The position numbers were made by a program, and so were the translations under genes. Of a stretch of 47,674 nt of DNA, positions 9,914 to 20,356 are shown piece after piece; positions within the stretch are counted from its first letter, which is position 1, and every line of letters begins with the position of its first letter. Below the pieces are notes generated by a model. That model ran no database searches. It worked only from the letters and a program-made list of their open reading frames with translations, and had not been told where the DNA came from. Source of the DNA: Plantago elongata. Its lineage: Eukaryota; Streptophyta; Magnoliopsida; Lamiales; Plantaginaceae. The DNA is taken from NCBI GenBank assembly GCA_036897095.1, contig JAYMSP010000546.1, positions 1-47,674 on the forward strand. The letters run 5' to 3'.

Positions 9914-11030
9914 ATGACTAACATTTTGATTTACCTTCGGAATGGAACATTACCTTCGGACCCAACGGAGACTCGGAGGGTCCAGTGTCGAGCACCCCGT
10001 TACTTCCTATTTGAGGATGAACTTTACAAGAGATCTTTCAACGGAACTCACTTGCGTTGTCTCGGACCGCAAGAGGCTCGGACATTCCTAGAAGAGATAC
10101 ACAATGGCAGTTGCTAAAGTCATTCCGGAGGAAGAACTTTGGCACAAAAAATCATCAGGCAAGGCTACTATTGGCCTAAAATAAACAAAGACTCGACTAA
10201 CTTCGCCCGAACCTGTAGCGATTACCAATTTTATGCCAACATTGCGCACAAGCCAAGCAATCTGATGATTCTGTCAATCATCTCGTGCCCATTTGATCAA
10301 TGGGGCATCGATATTATAGGGCCTTTTCCCCGAGGAGCACAACAAAAGAAGTTCTTGATAGTAACAATTGAATACTTTACCAAATGGGTAGAAGCCGAGG
10401 CAGTAGCTACTATAACAGAAGCCCGAGTCCAAACTTTCATCTGGAAGAACATTATTTGCCGCTTCGGATTACCTAGGATCCTCATTTCGGATGGAGCCCA
10501 GTTCTCCGGACACAAGCTCAAAGAATGGTGCAAGTCTTTGAAAATAGAACATCGCTTTACTTCGGTTGGGTACCCCCAAGCAAATGGACAGGTCGAGTCT
10601 ACTAACTGAACCATTGTGAAAATTCTGAAGAAAAGACTCAAGGCATTCCAAGGAAGCTGGGTTGAAGATTTGGATGGTGTACTTTGGGCTCATCGGACCA
10701 CTCCGAAGATCGCCACCTAAGAAACTCCTTTCTCCTTGGTGTCTCCTCGAAGACAAGAGAGAATCCTCCCTAGCCCACATCCTAAGGTACCAAGCCTCTA
10801 TTGCTCGGACCTACAATAAAAATGTGTGCAAAAAGGACATCCAGATTGGAGATTTGCTCCTGAGAAGAGCCGACATCCTCAATCATGTCGGGAAACTCAA
10901 ACCGAACTGGGAAGGTCCGTACAAAGTCATCGGAGTGAGAAGCAATGGAAGCTTCGATATGGAGAATCTCGTAGGTAGAGTGTTCAAAAGAACCTGGAAT
11001 CCAAGAAATTTGCAGAAGTTTTATGCTTAG
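9914..11030 (+). pseudogene. Gypsy integrase, broken
   Basis: The zinc-binding N-terminal region is in two frames around 10080-10240. Both His are present, but the terminal Cys-x2-Cys reads C-S-D-Y (TAC at 10223-10225 where Cys is expected). The DDE core is in frame from 10139: Asp at 10310-10312 (WGIDIIGPF), Asp at 10490-10492 (ISDGAQF) and Glu at 10595-10597 (NGQVEST). A TGA at 10607-10609 then stops the frame and a shift follows. The C-terminal part (10662-11030) has the SH3-like GDLLLRRAD, GKLKPNWEGPYKVI and FKRTWNPRNLQKFY blocks and no chromodomain, consistent with a Tat-type element. Confidence 0.88.
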
Positions 11031-11571
11031 GATGTTTTTATCCATGTCTGTTTTACCTGAAGACATTTAGTTGGGGTCTTTTTGATCCGACCGTTTGTAG
11101 TTGTATTTCCGTCAAATCAATACAACGGCTATCTTTTCAAGAGTTGCCTCATTTATTCTAGAACACACAGATTCGAACACAAGAGTTTTGGATGTAATAT
11201 ATTTCGAACTAAGAAATGATTGTAAGCAAGAACACAATTCATGAACGTTCGCGTATATTCCATTACTATCCGAACAAAACATTTCGAAGAGATAAACAAA
11301 GGTCATGCCCCAATGGCAAGGCCAGAGACTCAAGGCTAAGCATGCAATTTATATCTCGAACCAATAGAAGTTGAAAATATTCGATGAATACTCAAAACAG
11401 GAAGATTAACTAGAAGGTCGAAGCCTTGCTGGCAGCAAATAATATCCGAAGTACAAATAGACGGAGAAAAATATTCAACACAACATAAAGATGCAAGAGA
11501 AATTAAGAATTGTCTTAAGGTCCAAAGACCATGCACAAGCTAGCGGAGCATACTCCGCCTTCATATCTCTT

Positions 11572-14519
11572 TCAGTTCGGGGCCTGGGAACTTCCTTCTC
11601 CGGCAGACTTCTTTGCCTCCTTGGCTTCGTGCTTCTCCCTCATCATCTCGACATACCTCGGGGCAAGCTCCATCAAGTCCAGACCCGGCTGTCCACGAAC
11701 CGGACCAGTAAGACTCAACCAGTCCCGGTTATGAGCAGCATAGTCCTTTAGGGGAACTAGGAGATGTTGGAGCAGCACTTCGGGTACAAATTCCGAAATA
11801 AAGGGGCCCCCATGACTGAATTTTCAGATCCGGAGTCTCCATAGCAACCAGCTCGGAGAACTCATCCCTCATTAGCTCGGCGTCATCAAGAGGTTCACCA
11901 ATGAAGCGAGTGCCATCAGCATTATTGTAAGCACTCAAGCCTGCGCTCTTCGGATCGAAGTCACTCGGGAGCTTCTCCCTCAGCTTAAGTTGATCGATCA
12001 CAACCTCGAACCCCTCCACCCGAGCATCGTCCGCCCAGCTCATCAAGAAGTACTTGCAAGAGGCGGAGGACAAGAAGTCCAGGACATCCTTTAACCGGGT
12101 ATGCTGGATATTCTTGAGCATATGCTCCTTGAAACTCCGGAACAACTACAGAATCTCCCCAACACCCTTCTCCAAATTTTCACGCTCAGTCCGAGCTTGG
12201 GCCAAATCTTGCACTAATACTTGACGGTTCTCATCCGATCTGCACAGATCCGAGTACACGCTCTGGTACTTCTTCTTGCACTCTTAGTACTTCCCCTCTA
12301 TGTCTTTGACGCTCGCTTCGGACTTCGCCAGCTGAGTATCAATCTCAGCTTGCTCTCCGGCCACATGAGAACATGCCCTGACCGCGGCAGTCAACTGCAA
12401 AAAGACAAACTCGAGAAACTTAGAAACAAAAAAAGAGCGAAAATTACTTAAAGTGCATAAGTCTCGGATATTAACCTTTCGGCTCGCTTCAGCCAGTTCG
12501 ACTATCCGCTCCACCTCGTTCATCGCCACCAGTCTGGTCACCTCGACCTCTAAGTCGTCATCCGAGCCGGGGACCATGGCTGTCTTGCCCTTCGCCTTCT
12601 TCGCCAAAGGAAGTGAACCTTCGGACGCCCTCTTCGATCCGGAGACGACCTTAGAAACGAAAGACCCGGAGGCTTTGGGCGGCTTCTTTGCATCAACCTC
12701 CTTTCCGGCCTTGGTCTTCCCCTGCCTCGGAGTCGGCATCCGAAGCTCTTCCCGCCCCTGGGCGACTCTCTCAGTATTCAAATCCGAGAAAGTCGCAGCA
12801 TTGACATGATCTTCCATTGGGAAGGTAGTGGAGACCTTGATAGTCCGGCTACGCTGCTGCTCGGCTATCTCATGTTGTTGGTCCTCTCTTTGTTTCCTCT
12901 TCAGCTCAAGCAAGGCCGACATGTTGTATTCAAACCAATAATTTTCACAAAGAAAGAAGAATGAGTTAGATCCGTATTGTTTACACTTGAACCAGATAAG
13001 AAGAGCAAAAATCAAGGAAAACAAGAAACACTTCGGATATAGAACTACGGAACAACTACTAACCAAAATCACATGGCCGACTACCGCAGTAACACTCCGG
13101 AGTCAGTCCGGCCAAATAAGGCAAGGGTTGACAGATCAACCCTCGGAAAAAATATGTTTCCGTCTGATTCCTTTTTCGGAGTGCCTACATCCATAAGGGT
13201 AAATTCTTCGCCGGCGTCCGAGCAAACGGATAAATCTCTCGAGAGAAGTTCTTCGGGAAAACCCACTTCTCCTGGCTTGACTCGGGCTTACCCTTCTCCA
13301 GTGCTGGACGAACGAAGAAATATCTCTTCCACCATTCGACATCTAACGGAGAGATTGGATCTTCAAAGAAAGCATATCCGGACCGAACCAAGAAGGAATA
13401 GAAGTTCGGATGCGAGTCACTGGCCTTGATCTCGAATAGCCTTTGGAAGTTAGAGGTTGTTAAATGAATGCCGATGTGTTTTCAGAGAACTCCGAAGCAC
13501 ATCAAATTACCCAAAGAATTCTAGATGATTTGGTGAAGGCTCAAACCCAGGTCATTAAAAACTTGGAGAAACTGTGACGCAACAGGAAGCCTCCACCCGC
13601 AATGTAACGAGGCCTCGTACACCGCCATACACCCTTCCGGAGGGTTATAAAATGCGTGCTTGGGATCCGGAGCTATAAATTCCAGAGCCTCAAGTATCTC
13701 GTACCGATCTCGAATATCATTCAGCTTCTCCTCGTTCAACTCATTGGCTCGAGTTGGAAGAGTATCGTCCAAATTCAACTCTCCATCTTCACCCGGATGG
13801 ATGACCTCCGCCCTACTCCTCGTGTACTTGATATCATATACTCGGCCGCTTGACGTCCCGACGGTATCATCTTCTTCGTCATCCTCTTCACCGACTTCCC
13901 CCTCCTTGACAACTTCGGCCTCCTCCACCACCACATCTCCGCCCTCCAGAGCCTCAGCTTGAGCCACCCCAACATTCGGGGGACTGATCAACATCTATCA
14001 TCGGGATAATGCGGAGTGGAGTAACCGCTCGGACCGTATCTTCGATACCCAACTCAAACATGGCTACATCGGGGGCTTCGTCGAGTGTATCCTCTACCAT
14101 TTCAGCCAAAGGTTCCTAAGGACCCGGGATAAAGGATAATTGGTAAGGACGAATGCGAATGTTATAACCTAAGTTATGGCATAGGAAACTGACATCGGGA
14201 GGGAGCTCGTCGTTTTCGGATCCGTTGTTAGCACCAATCTCCCGCGTGGTGGTGTGATGAACATGACCGGCTTGTGAAGTAGAAGCCAACGGTTGTCGAT
14301 CCGAATCCAGAGAACCGGGTACAATAAGACGGTAAGAGGAGCAACTTGTTTATGAATTGGCCCCGCCTTCCATTTGCTCAGGCTCTTGATTCGGTTCTTC
14401 AGCAACCTCCTCGGTTGGATCCTCCGAAGTTACGGAGTACGCCCTGACTCCGAGCTAGACAGAGGTTCGGATCCATAACTCTGACCTTCTTGAACGTTCG
14501 GGCTATCACTATCGGACAT
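11572..14519 (-). pseudogene. Antisense accessory gene 1, Transposase_28-like plus coiled coil
   Basis: Lies opposite to gag-pol. It starts with MSDSDSPN at 14519, directly after a leader intron. A Ser/acidic N-terminal region, with an in-frame TAA at codon 30 and later frameshifts, leads to an acidic block near 13900. A region of about 13750-13190 follows, resembling the Transposase_28 'putative gypsy type transposon' family: GCMAVYEASLHCGWRLPVAS, FLQVFNDLGLS, NLMCFGVL, LVRSGYAFFED and EWWKRYFFVRP. It carries TAG at 13521-13523 and a nearby TGA. Then come a Lys/Ala-rich region (13072-12480) and a Glu/Gln-rich, coiled-coil-like C-terminal part with FKEHMLKNIQHTRLKDVLDF (about 12140-12080), ending with a frame at 11778-11572. 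A GTTAAT...TTTTTGCAG stretch at about 12475-12394 may be an in-frame intron. Tat-lineage elements are known to carry such extra genes; their role is unknown. Confidence 0.75.
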
Positions 14520-14520
14520 C

Positions 14521-14971
14521 CTAATAAAGGAAGGAAAGGGTTTAAGTCTAAAATTCGGGTTAACCTAGTCGAGTAGTTTACGATCGAATTGGTACAAAGC
14601 GCTTCTCATTGGATCCTAATCTAGGGCCCCCCTAGCCCTAATTTCAGTTAGAAGTTAGCAAGCGTGGTCAAAATTATCTGGATTAGCTTAACCGTCTACG
14701 CATATTTAAGTTTCTAGGCACGTCCGGATAAAAGCAACAACGGTATCATGCATATTAAAGACAATACAAACGAAGGAAAACATAGATGGAAACAAAATTC
14801 CGAAAACAAAGAGTTAAAGGATTCAAATACTTACTTGTTTGTTTCGGGAAATTGGATCGAAGGCAGCTTTCGCTTCGGACTGCTCTACCACTCTGCTTCG
14901 GATCTTATTTTGCACGAAAATCCACTCTCTAGAAATGGGTGAAACTGACGTTGACGGCACCCCTATTCATA
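14521..14971 (-). promoter_or_regulatory. Promoter and leader intron of antisense gene 1
   Basis: On the minus strand a TATGAATA box lies at 14971-14964, followed by GGGGTG. A leader exon runs to 14835. A GTAAGT donor begins at 14834, and a pyrimidine-rich acceptor ending in TTTATTAG lies at 14522-14521, one base before the ATG. The intron would be 314 bp. A GATCC/GGATC palindrome (15038-15056) sits about 70 bp upstream of the TATA box. Confidence 0.65.
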
Positions 14972-15422
14972 GAAGGGGACAATTTCGGAAATCCAACTGC
15001 CCACACGATCTTGGCCACGATCTAACCATCCACTATCTCTGATCCAACGGATCAGATCATTTGGTGAATCTGAAAAGGTTTAATGGACACTAATGCACTT
15101 AACGACATTTGGTATTCCCCTCGGATATCATAGACCTTCAGATTATAATATCTCCGGATATATCAACCTAGCCAATTGACTTATATTAACGAAGTTCATA
15201 GTTCATGGATGATTAGTTTCTTCGGATTTTAACCGCCCGATAAACTCGGATGTGCTACTCTACAATGCAAGATATAAAGGAAGATACAGATACACAGGAA
15301 TAAGCAAAAAGCGATATATACATTTCAGTCCGGATATTACTATCCGGATAAGCCGTTCAGAAACCAAAAAAGATGGAGAAAAATATCGTCCGAAGTAATA
15401 AAACTTTGGAAAAATACAAAAG

Positions 15423-15951
15423 TTAACGGGGCATACCCCGTCTGCACCAATCAGCATCATTCGTGCTGGATTCGTCGGTCTCCATGTAGGCATCCGGACC
15501 TACCCCCGCCACCACTCTCATCCGTGCAAGCCATCGCCTCCGGGCCTCCCTCTTGCGCTTCTTCCAGGCCGCGGTGTGCGAGTGAGTGATCCGGCGACCA
15601 AGTTTCTTTAACACCCACAAGTCCCTCTTCGGGCACGACAACTCACTCAGGATCGGATCAAGGTCAATCGGATCCGTCGAAGTCCCCTCACCCGGATACG
15701 CGGGAGAATGCCAAACCCCGCCATCCCTGATACCTAGGAAAGATAGGTGCCTCGAACGGATGGTTATTCGTCTTATGAGCCTCGGATGGCCGAGGATCCG
15801 GAGCTGGAGCTTCAAAGGGGACAATAGTCAAATTGGGGGCCTCCACTGGAACATGATCCGAATTAGAAGCTAGAAGAGGTATGGAACGACAAGTGGCATA
15901 CTCGTCCTGATAGTGTGCCCAGCGTGAAGGACCGGATTGACTTTTCGACAT
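15423..15951 (-). pseudogene. Antisense accessory gene 2, unknown family
   Basis: Starts with MSKSQSGPSRWAHYQDEY at 15951-15949, right after a short leader intron. The first segment contains repeated 'xPxEAPxx' blocks (about 15880-15760): VPVEAPN, VPFEAPA, PSEAHK and HPFEAPI. A frameshift near 15750 moves the rest to another frame that ends at 15423. That part is basic in its middle (KKRKREARRRWLARMR) and has an acidic patch before the stop. I do not recognise the family. Orientation, start residues (MS.S) and promoter layout match antisense gene 1, so the two may be an old duplication or parts of one divided function. Confidence 0.6.
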
Positions 15952-15952
15952 T

Positions 15953-16121
15953 CTGCATAACAACAATCGAGGCAAGATACAACATACCCGAAGATTAATT
16001 GACCCGAAATCAAAAACCACAAGAGAAGCGAAACTTACTTCGCGTAACCTTCTCTTCACCTCAGATGGTTAAAAACTTCGATCGACTGTGGTAAAAATGA
16101 AAATGACAGCCCCTATTTATA
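15953..16121 (-). promoter_or_regulatory. Promoter and leader intron of antisense gene 2
   Basis: A perfect TATAAATA box lies at 16121-16114 on the minus strand, followed by GGGGCTG. The leader exon ends at 16039. The donor GTAAGT (16038-16033) and acceptor TTATGCAG (ending 15953) define an 86-bp intron that stops one base before the ATG. This is the same arrangement as in antisense gene 1. Confidence 0.7.
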
Positions 16122-16556
16122 GGAGAATAATTTGGGCATCACAAGCATTTATTACTTCCCGCCCCTTCATATCCACCGTTGATCTGTTTGATCCAATGAT
16201 CACGAGGCAACTCGAAAGACGAAAAGACACAATTGGTCACCTAAGCGTCGCTTCGGACAAGGGCACACCATATAAGCAGTCACTCCGGATGTCTCAACAT
16301 TCGGATGACGGACACATCCTATCGAATGTGTTAGGGTTCGGACGTTCGAGAGATATCTTTCAAATACAAATACTCCTTTCTCAAAATTACAATCCGAGAT
16401 CTTTTGCCCCGGATTGTATGAAAAGGAGGGGGGGGGGGGATACTCTCAAAAGGACTTCAAGGACCATTAGACACGGATTTCTTTTTCTCATAGAACGGAT
16501 TGAACAAAATACTTCTCCTTTTTTATAGTTTCCAACTATATTTTACTAAGATACTT

Positions 16557-16570
16557 GGAAACTAGGGGGA
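16557..16570 (+). other. Polypurine tract
   Basis: GGAAACTAGGGGGA sits 4 bp before the LTR's TG at 16575 and would prime plus-strand DNA synthesis. An alternative homopurine run with 12 consecutive G lies at 16420-16440 but is not next to an LTR-like start. Confidence 0.7.
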
Positions 16571-16574
16571 CATA

Positions 16575-17374
16575 TGTCGATATGGGAATATGTCCAATCC
16601 GTCATTCGGACGTCTCAAGGGTAAATTCTAAGACATCACGATATTACAAGGACAAAGTTCCACGGGTCCGAGCATCAGAGGTCAAGCTTGGCCATAACGT
16701 ACGAAGAATACCGTGATAAGAATGCATGGACCAAAATGTTACATCCGAGGATAACAAGGTCCGAACTGCCATCACGTAGGTATACATCCGAACCTAAAGA
16801 GAACCGAGTGTGGCAAATCATAACACGTCAGTAGCGGAGGGCACAACCTGTTCCGGACACTTAGGTCCGGAACCCTGGCTTCGGATGCCTCTACGAACAT
16901 GAAGACTACGGTGCCCTCAAATCCTACAAAATGACTAATCTAGCCCTGAGGCCCAAAAAGCTATATGGGTTATGACAATCATATGATCCACGGGTTTAAT
17001 TGAGCTCTATTAGCCCAACACTTGGCACAATCCAACAAGTCTAACCCAAGAAGGATTTAATCTTTATAAATAGGGAGCACCTCTCAAGGTAACCTCAAGC
17101 ATGCTCACTTAATCTTCTCACTCTACTATAAGCTTTATACTTTCAATTATACAGAATCGACATACAATCACTCTCGAGTAAAGTCTCCCATCCGGTTTGA
17201 TCCAAGGCAAACCGGATCTAAATGTTCTAACCCCCCTCCTTCCAGTCGTTTGTGCAGGTCCGGATCTATAGCTTTGAGTGCAAGGATTGAAGTTCACATC
17301 ATTCGAGGACTTTCAAGAAGTGAGGAATTAATTGACTTTAGTAACATTCGAGGGTTGGGGCTTTTACCTCAACA
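16575..17374 (+). repeat. 3' LTR, about 800 bp
   Basis: Begins TGTCGATATGGG after the polypurine tract and ends CCTCAACA at 17374, giving TG...CA termini. Its last 129 bp match the retained 5' LTR end. A TATA box (17065-17072) and a CT/AT-rich leader precede the matched part. The start may be wrong by a few bases because no full 5' LTR is available for comparison. Confidence 0.85.
17065..17072 (+). promoter_or_regulatory. LTR core promoter TATA box
   Basis: TATAAATA followed by GGGAGCACC, about 175 bp before the duplicated LTR tail; the expected transcription start is near 17100. Confidence 0.6.
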
Positions 17375-18149
17375 AGATGGATCGACATGACATAATTGTC
17401 GCCGTTCATCCCAAAACTAAAATTAAGAGATGCGATATGAAAATAATTAACTTTAGTCCAGTCAACAAACAAATAAATAAATTTATAGAGGATTAATTGT
17501 TAGTGTAAGAAGAAGTATTTAATTCATAGCATTGAGATCAGGCCGGTTCCAAACAGGTTTTGATATTGGATTATTTTAATTGGGTATGAGATTAATATTA
17601 GATTAAATAAAACTATTGGTAGCCAACTTGTAGTTTGCCACTTAAATATTGTGCCACGTGAACCGTTGCTCACCACAGAAAATGTTATTCAACTTTTGTA
17701 GTCTACTCCAGTAAATAAGCGCCACATTAATTAAGATTACTAACACCACATCAACCTTTCAAGTGAAATGTTAATTTTAGGAATATTTGTATATCTCTTA
17801 AAAACTTTAACCATTTAAGGGATATATAAAAAAACTTCCTACAAATTAATAATAAATTTTCTATAAATTAGTGATATTTAATAAATTTAAAATAAAAAAT
17901 ATTATAATTAATAAAATCTATTTCACATTTATATAAAAAACTAAATCAAAACATATATACCTATAAGTTAAAACAAATTAAACAAACATCGACTAATTGA
18001 TACGAGCATCATTATTAAAGTAATCAACCTTCTAACATTTTACACCTTTCATTATCAAATTTTATTACTATTTAATAGGATATTTATTTCGTTTTGAATG
18101 ATAGTATTATATAATATTTATAATTTAATATTAAATTATACATGCAATA
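17375..18149. other. Intergenic, no gene seen
   Basis: AT-rich. Immediately after the LTR there is a short PBS-like stretch, CATAATTGTCGCCGT (17391-17405), discussed in the findings. Confidence 0.5.
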
Positions 18150-18515
18150 CTAGTATGATGCTTGCTAAATGATGCTTGTAATAATAATATAATGCTTGTT
18201 TCACATTTGATGCTTGTTTCGTATTTGATGCTTGAATTATACGATGTTTGTAATTTAATGTTGAATGATGATTAAATTATACGATACTTGTTTCCTATTG
18301 ATGACGCTTATAATAAAATGTTAAATGATGCTTGCATTTAAATTTTAAATAAAGATGCTTAAACGTTAAAATTTTACAAGGAAAAGATTAAAAATTGGAA
18401 TAATGATGATTGTAAAATTTCAAAAAATATACTTGAAGATAGATTAAAATAAATTAGAAAAAAGATAAATTGACTTAATAATGCTTGATTATTTTGATGA
18501 TGCTTGCATAATCTT
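18150..18515. repeat. Degenerate GATGCTTG repeat field
   Basis: The octamer GATGCTTG or close variants (AATGCTTG, GATGTTTG, GATGATTG) recurs more than ten times at irregular intervals, mainly 18157-18345 and again at 18480-18510. It looks like a decayed simple tandem repeat with no coding content. Confidence 0.6.
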
Positions 18516-18815
18516 ACTTTATTTTTCATTCTAGCGTAATGAAATTTAAACAAAATCTAATTAATTAATTGTAGATTTATTTTGATTATTAAATAATACT
18601 ATCTTTAGTATTTAATTTGAGTATATATTTAAAATTGAATATATTGACACTAATTTGTAAGAAGTTTTTTATATATTACTAAAATGTAAGAAAGATTTTA
18701 GGAAGACATTGATTTGTAATAATCCCTTAATTTTATTACTAGAAAATTTTATAGTCTCAAATCGAAGTTGTCATGGATAGTATAGTAAAATGAAAGATTT
18801 TCCTAATTTATATAA
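18516..18815. other. AT-rich spacer, no gene seen
   Basis: No feature identified between the GATGCTTG repeats and the CCGGTTCT hairpin that begins at 18820. Confidence 0.5.
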
Positions 18816-18819
18816 AATT

Positions 18820-20356
18820 CCGGTTCTACAATAAAGAACCGGTCAGAACCACTAAAAATTGATTATAAACTTTTATTTATATAAATCTATAGTAACACAT
18901 CCTCTCACAAAATTCATACCAACAATCTTTCTCTCTCTAAAAAACCTAGAGAGAGAAACATCAAAACCTTCTCTCTCCCTTCCTCCCTCCCTCCTCCCTC
19001 CGTCGGAGATCGGAACCGTCGCCGCCGCCACCATCTTCCTTTGCTGGAACCACCGTCGGATCCATTTTCGCCAAAAATTTTGGTGTTCAAACATGGAGGC
19101 AATCAAATGTAGCGGTCAAATTACCTCTTTAACTCCCTAGTTTTGCAAGAATTATGTCCGATCTCGTCGATCTCCATCGAAATTTCAAATCCAATTGCAA
19201 AAGGTGTTGAAATCAACAAATTCATCTTGTTTTTTTGGTTAAAATCTATATTGAAAGTGAAATTTGGCCTTTAATTTGTCGTTTTTCGTTGAATTTACGA
19301 CTCATGTTTCTAAGTCCGGTTTTAGATCTGAAATTCGTATAGTGAAAAATGAATTTCGATGTTTGGTGCTTTGTTATGGTTTTAAGAGTCGATGTTATAG
19401 GTTTAAGTACCGTTGTTATGGTTTTACCTTGTGTTTAATCAGTCTGTTATAATCTTAAGTATCGTTGTTATAGTTTCAGACCTATTGTTGTTGTTTTAAG
19501 CAGTAACGTTAGTGCTTTTAGTATCTGATGAAATATTTATGGTTTGATTTTTTGCGAAAGCTTTGTCATATTTGTAAGAGACATTGTTCTAGTTTTAAGA
19601 TACACTATTATGCTTTTAAGTATCAATATTAATGTTTCTAACTTAGGTTGCATGTTTGTGCTTTGTTATAATTTTAAGCACCATTGCCATGGTTTTAGTT
19701 TATGTTGATGATTCTCCATGTTATTGATAACACAAATAAAATAGTTTTAAGCAACAAGGTTGGTATTATTAGCCTCATGTAGCATCATTGTTATTGTTTT
19801 TAACTTGTGTTGCATGATCATGTGTTGTTATAGTTTTAAAAGGTATTTTTGTAGTTTTCAACACACGGTTGCGGTGGTAAGCATTAACATTACTATATTT
19901 ATCTTGTGTTTAGTAGCTTAATGATATTGTTTTTAACGCATACATTATAGTTATAAGGCCAATTGTTGTAATTATAAGCATCAACGTTAGTGTTTTAGAT
20001 TTTGAATAATATTTATAATTTAAACTTTTGCAGTTCTTATAATTTTAAAAGGCACTTTTATGATTTTATGTATTAATATTATTGTTTTTAGCTTGTGTTG
20101 CATGTTCTTGCTTTAATTTGTTATAGTTTTAAATTGTAGTAGTATGGTTTTATGCATCAATATTACTGTTTTTAGAATATGTTGAATGTTTATTATTTGT
20201 TTTTATGCACCAATGTGATAGTTTTAATTAGAGTTGTTATGGTTTTAACCAAGTAAGTGAATATTTTATTTTAGGTGTGATGACGACATCGAGTTGGACA
20301 ATATGTCTCTCAAAGTTGCCAATGCAATCTTGAAGAAACACGCACATGCAAGATAG
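18820..20356 (+). other. Gene-like transcription unit of unknown nature
   Basis: Parts in order: a hairpin with perfect 8-bp arms (CCGGTTCT 18820-18827, AGAACCGG 18835-18842); a TATA-like TTTATATAAAT near 18876; a CT-rich, CCG-containing leader (18900-19070); a first ATG at 19093 with a 15-codon frame; a long T-rich stretch; then an acceptor TTTATTTTAG ending at 20274. The acceptor is followed by an open segment (20275-20356) that can read DDDIELDNMSLKVANAIL and ends in KKHAHAR-stop. The layout is that of a short plant gene with one long intron, but no domain is recognisable and no full frame can be assembled. It may be the edge of a mobile element, an lncRNA or a decayed gene. Confidence 0.35.
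19370..20260. repeat. Degenerate 'GTTATAGTTTTAAG' repeat array
   Basis: Phrases such as GTTATGGTTTTA, GTTATAGTTTTAAG, AGTATCAATATTA and CTTGTGTTGCATG recur many times in the same strand sense. This looks like a strongly decayed tandem repeat filling the putative intron. Confidence 0.5.

Larger units (their letters stand above)
5245..17374 (+). mobile_element. Degenerate Ty3/Gypsy LTR retrotransposon, Tat-type
   Basis: About 12.1 kb. In order: truncated 5' LTR end (5245-5372), PBS (from 5377), gag, protease, reverse transcriptase, RNase H, integrase, a 5.5-kb interval with two antisense genes, polypurine tract (about 16557) and 3' LTR (16575-17374). The order PR-RT-RH-INT places it in Ty3/Gypsy. 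The absence of a chromodomain and the long post-pol interval carrying antisense genes, one resembling Transposase_28, point to the Tat lineage. Internal stops and frameshifts occur in gag, PR, RNase H and INT, so the copy is dead. No target-site duplication can be tested because the 5' LTR is incomplete. Confidence 0.93.

Noticed and set aside
13073..13962. Plus-strand open frames of 100-118 codons within the retrotransposon
   Set aside because: They are antisense shadows of the minus-strand Transposase_28-like gene. Their Ser-rich composition follows from the acidic codons on the other strand.
15586..15873. Plus-strand 95-codon frame in the post-pol region
   Set aside because: It overlaps antisense gene 2, whose promoter, intron and start codon fit better. 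The plus frame has no motif.
18859..19140. 93-codon frame over the CT-rich leader at 18.9 kb
   Set aside because: Low-complexity Leu/Pro/Ser translation of a CT-rich leader. The ATG precedes or overlaps the predicted transcription start.
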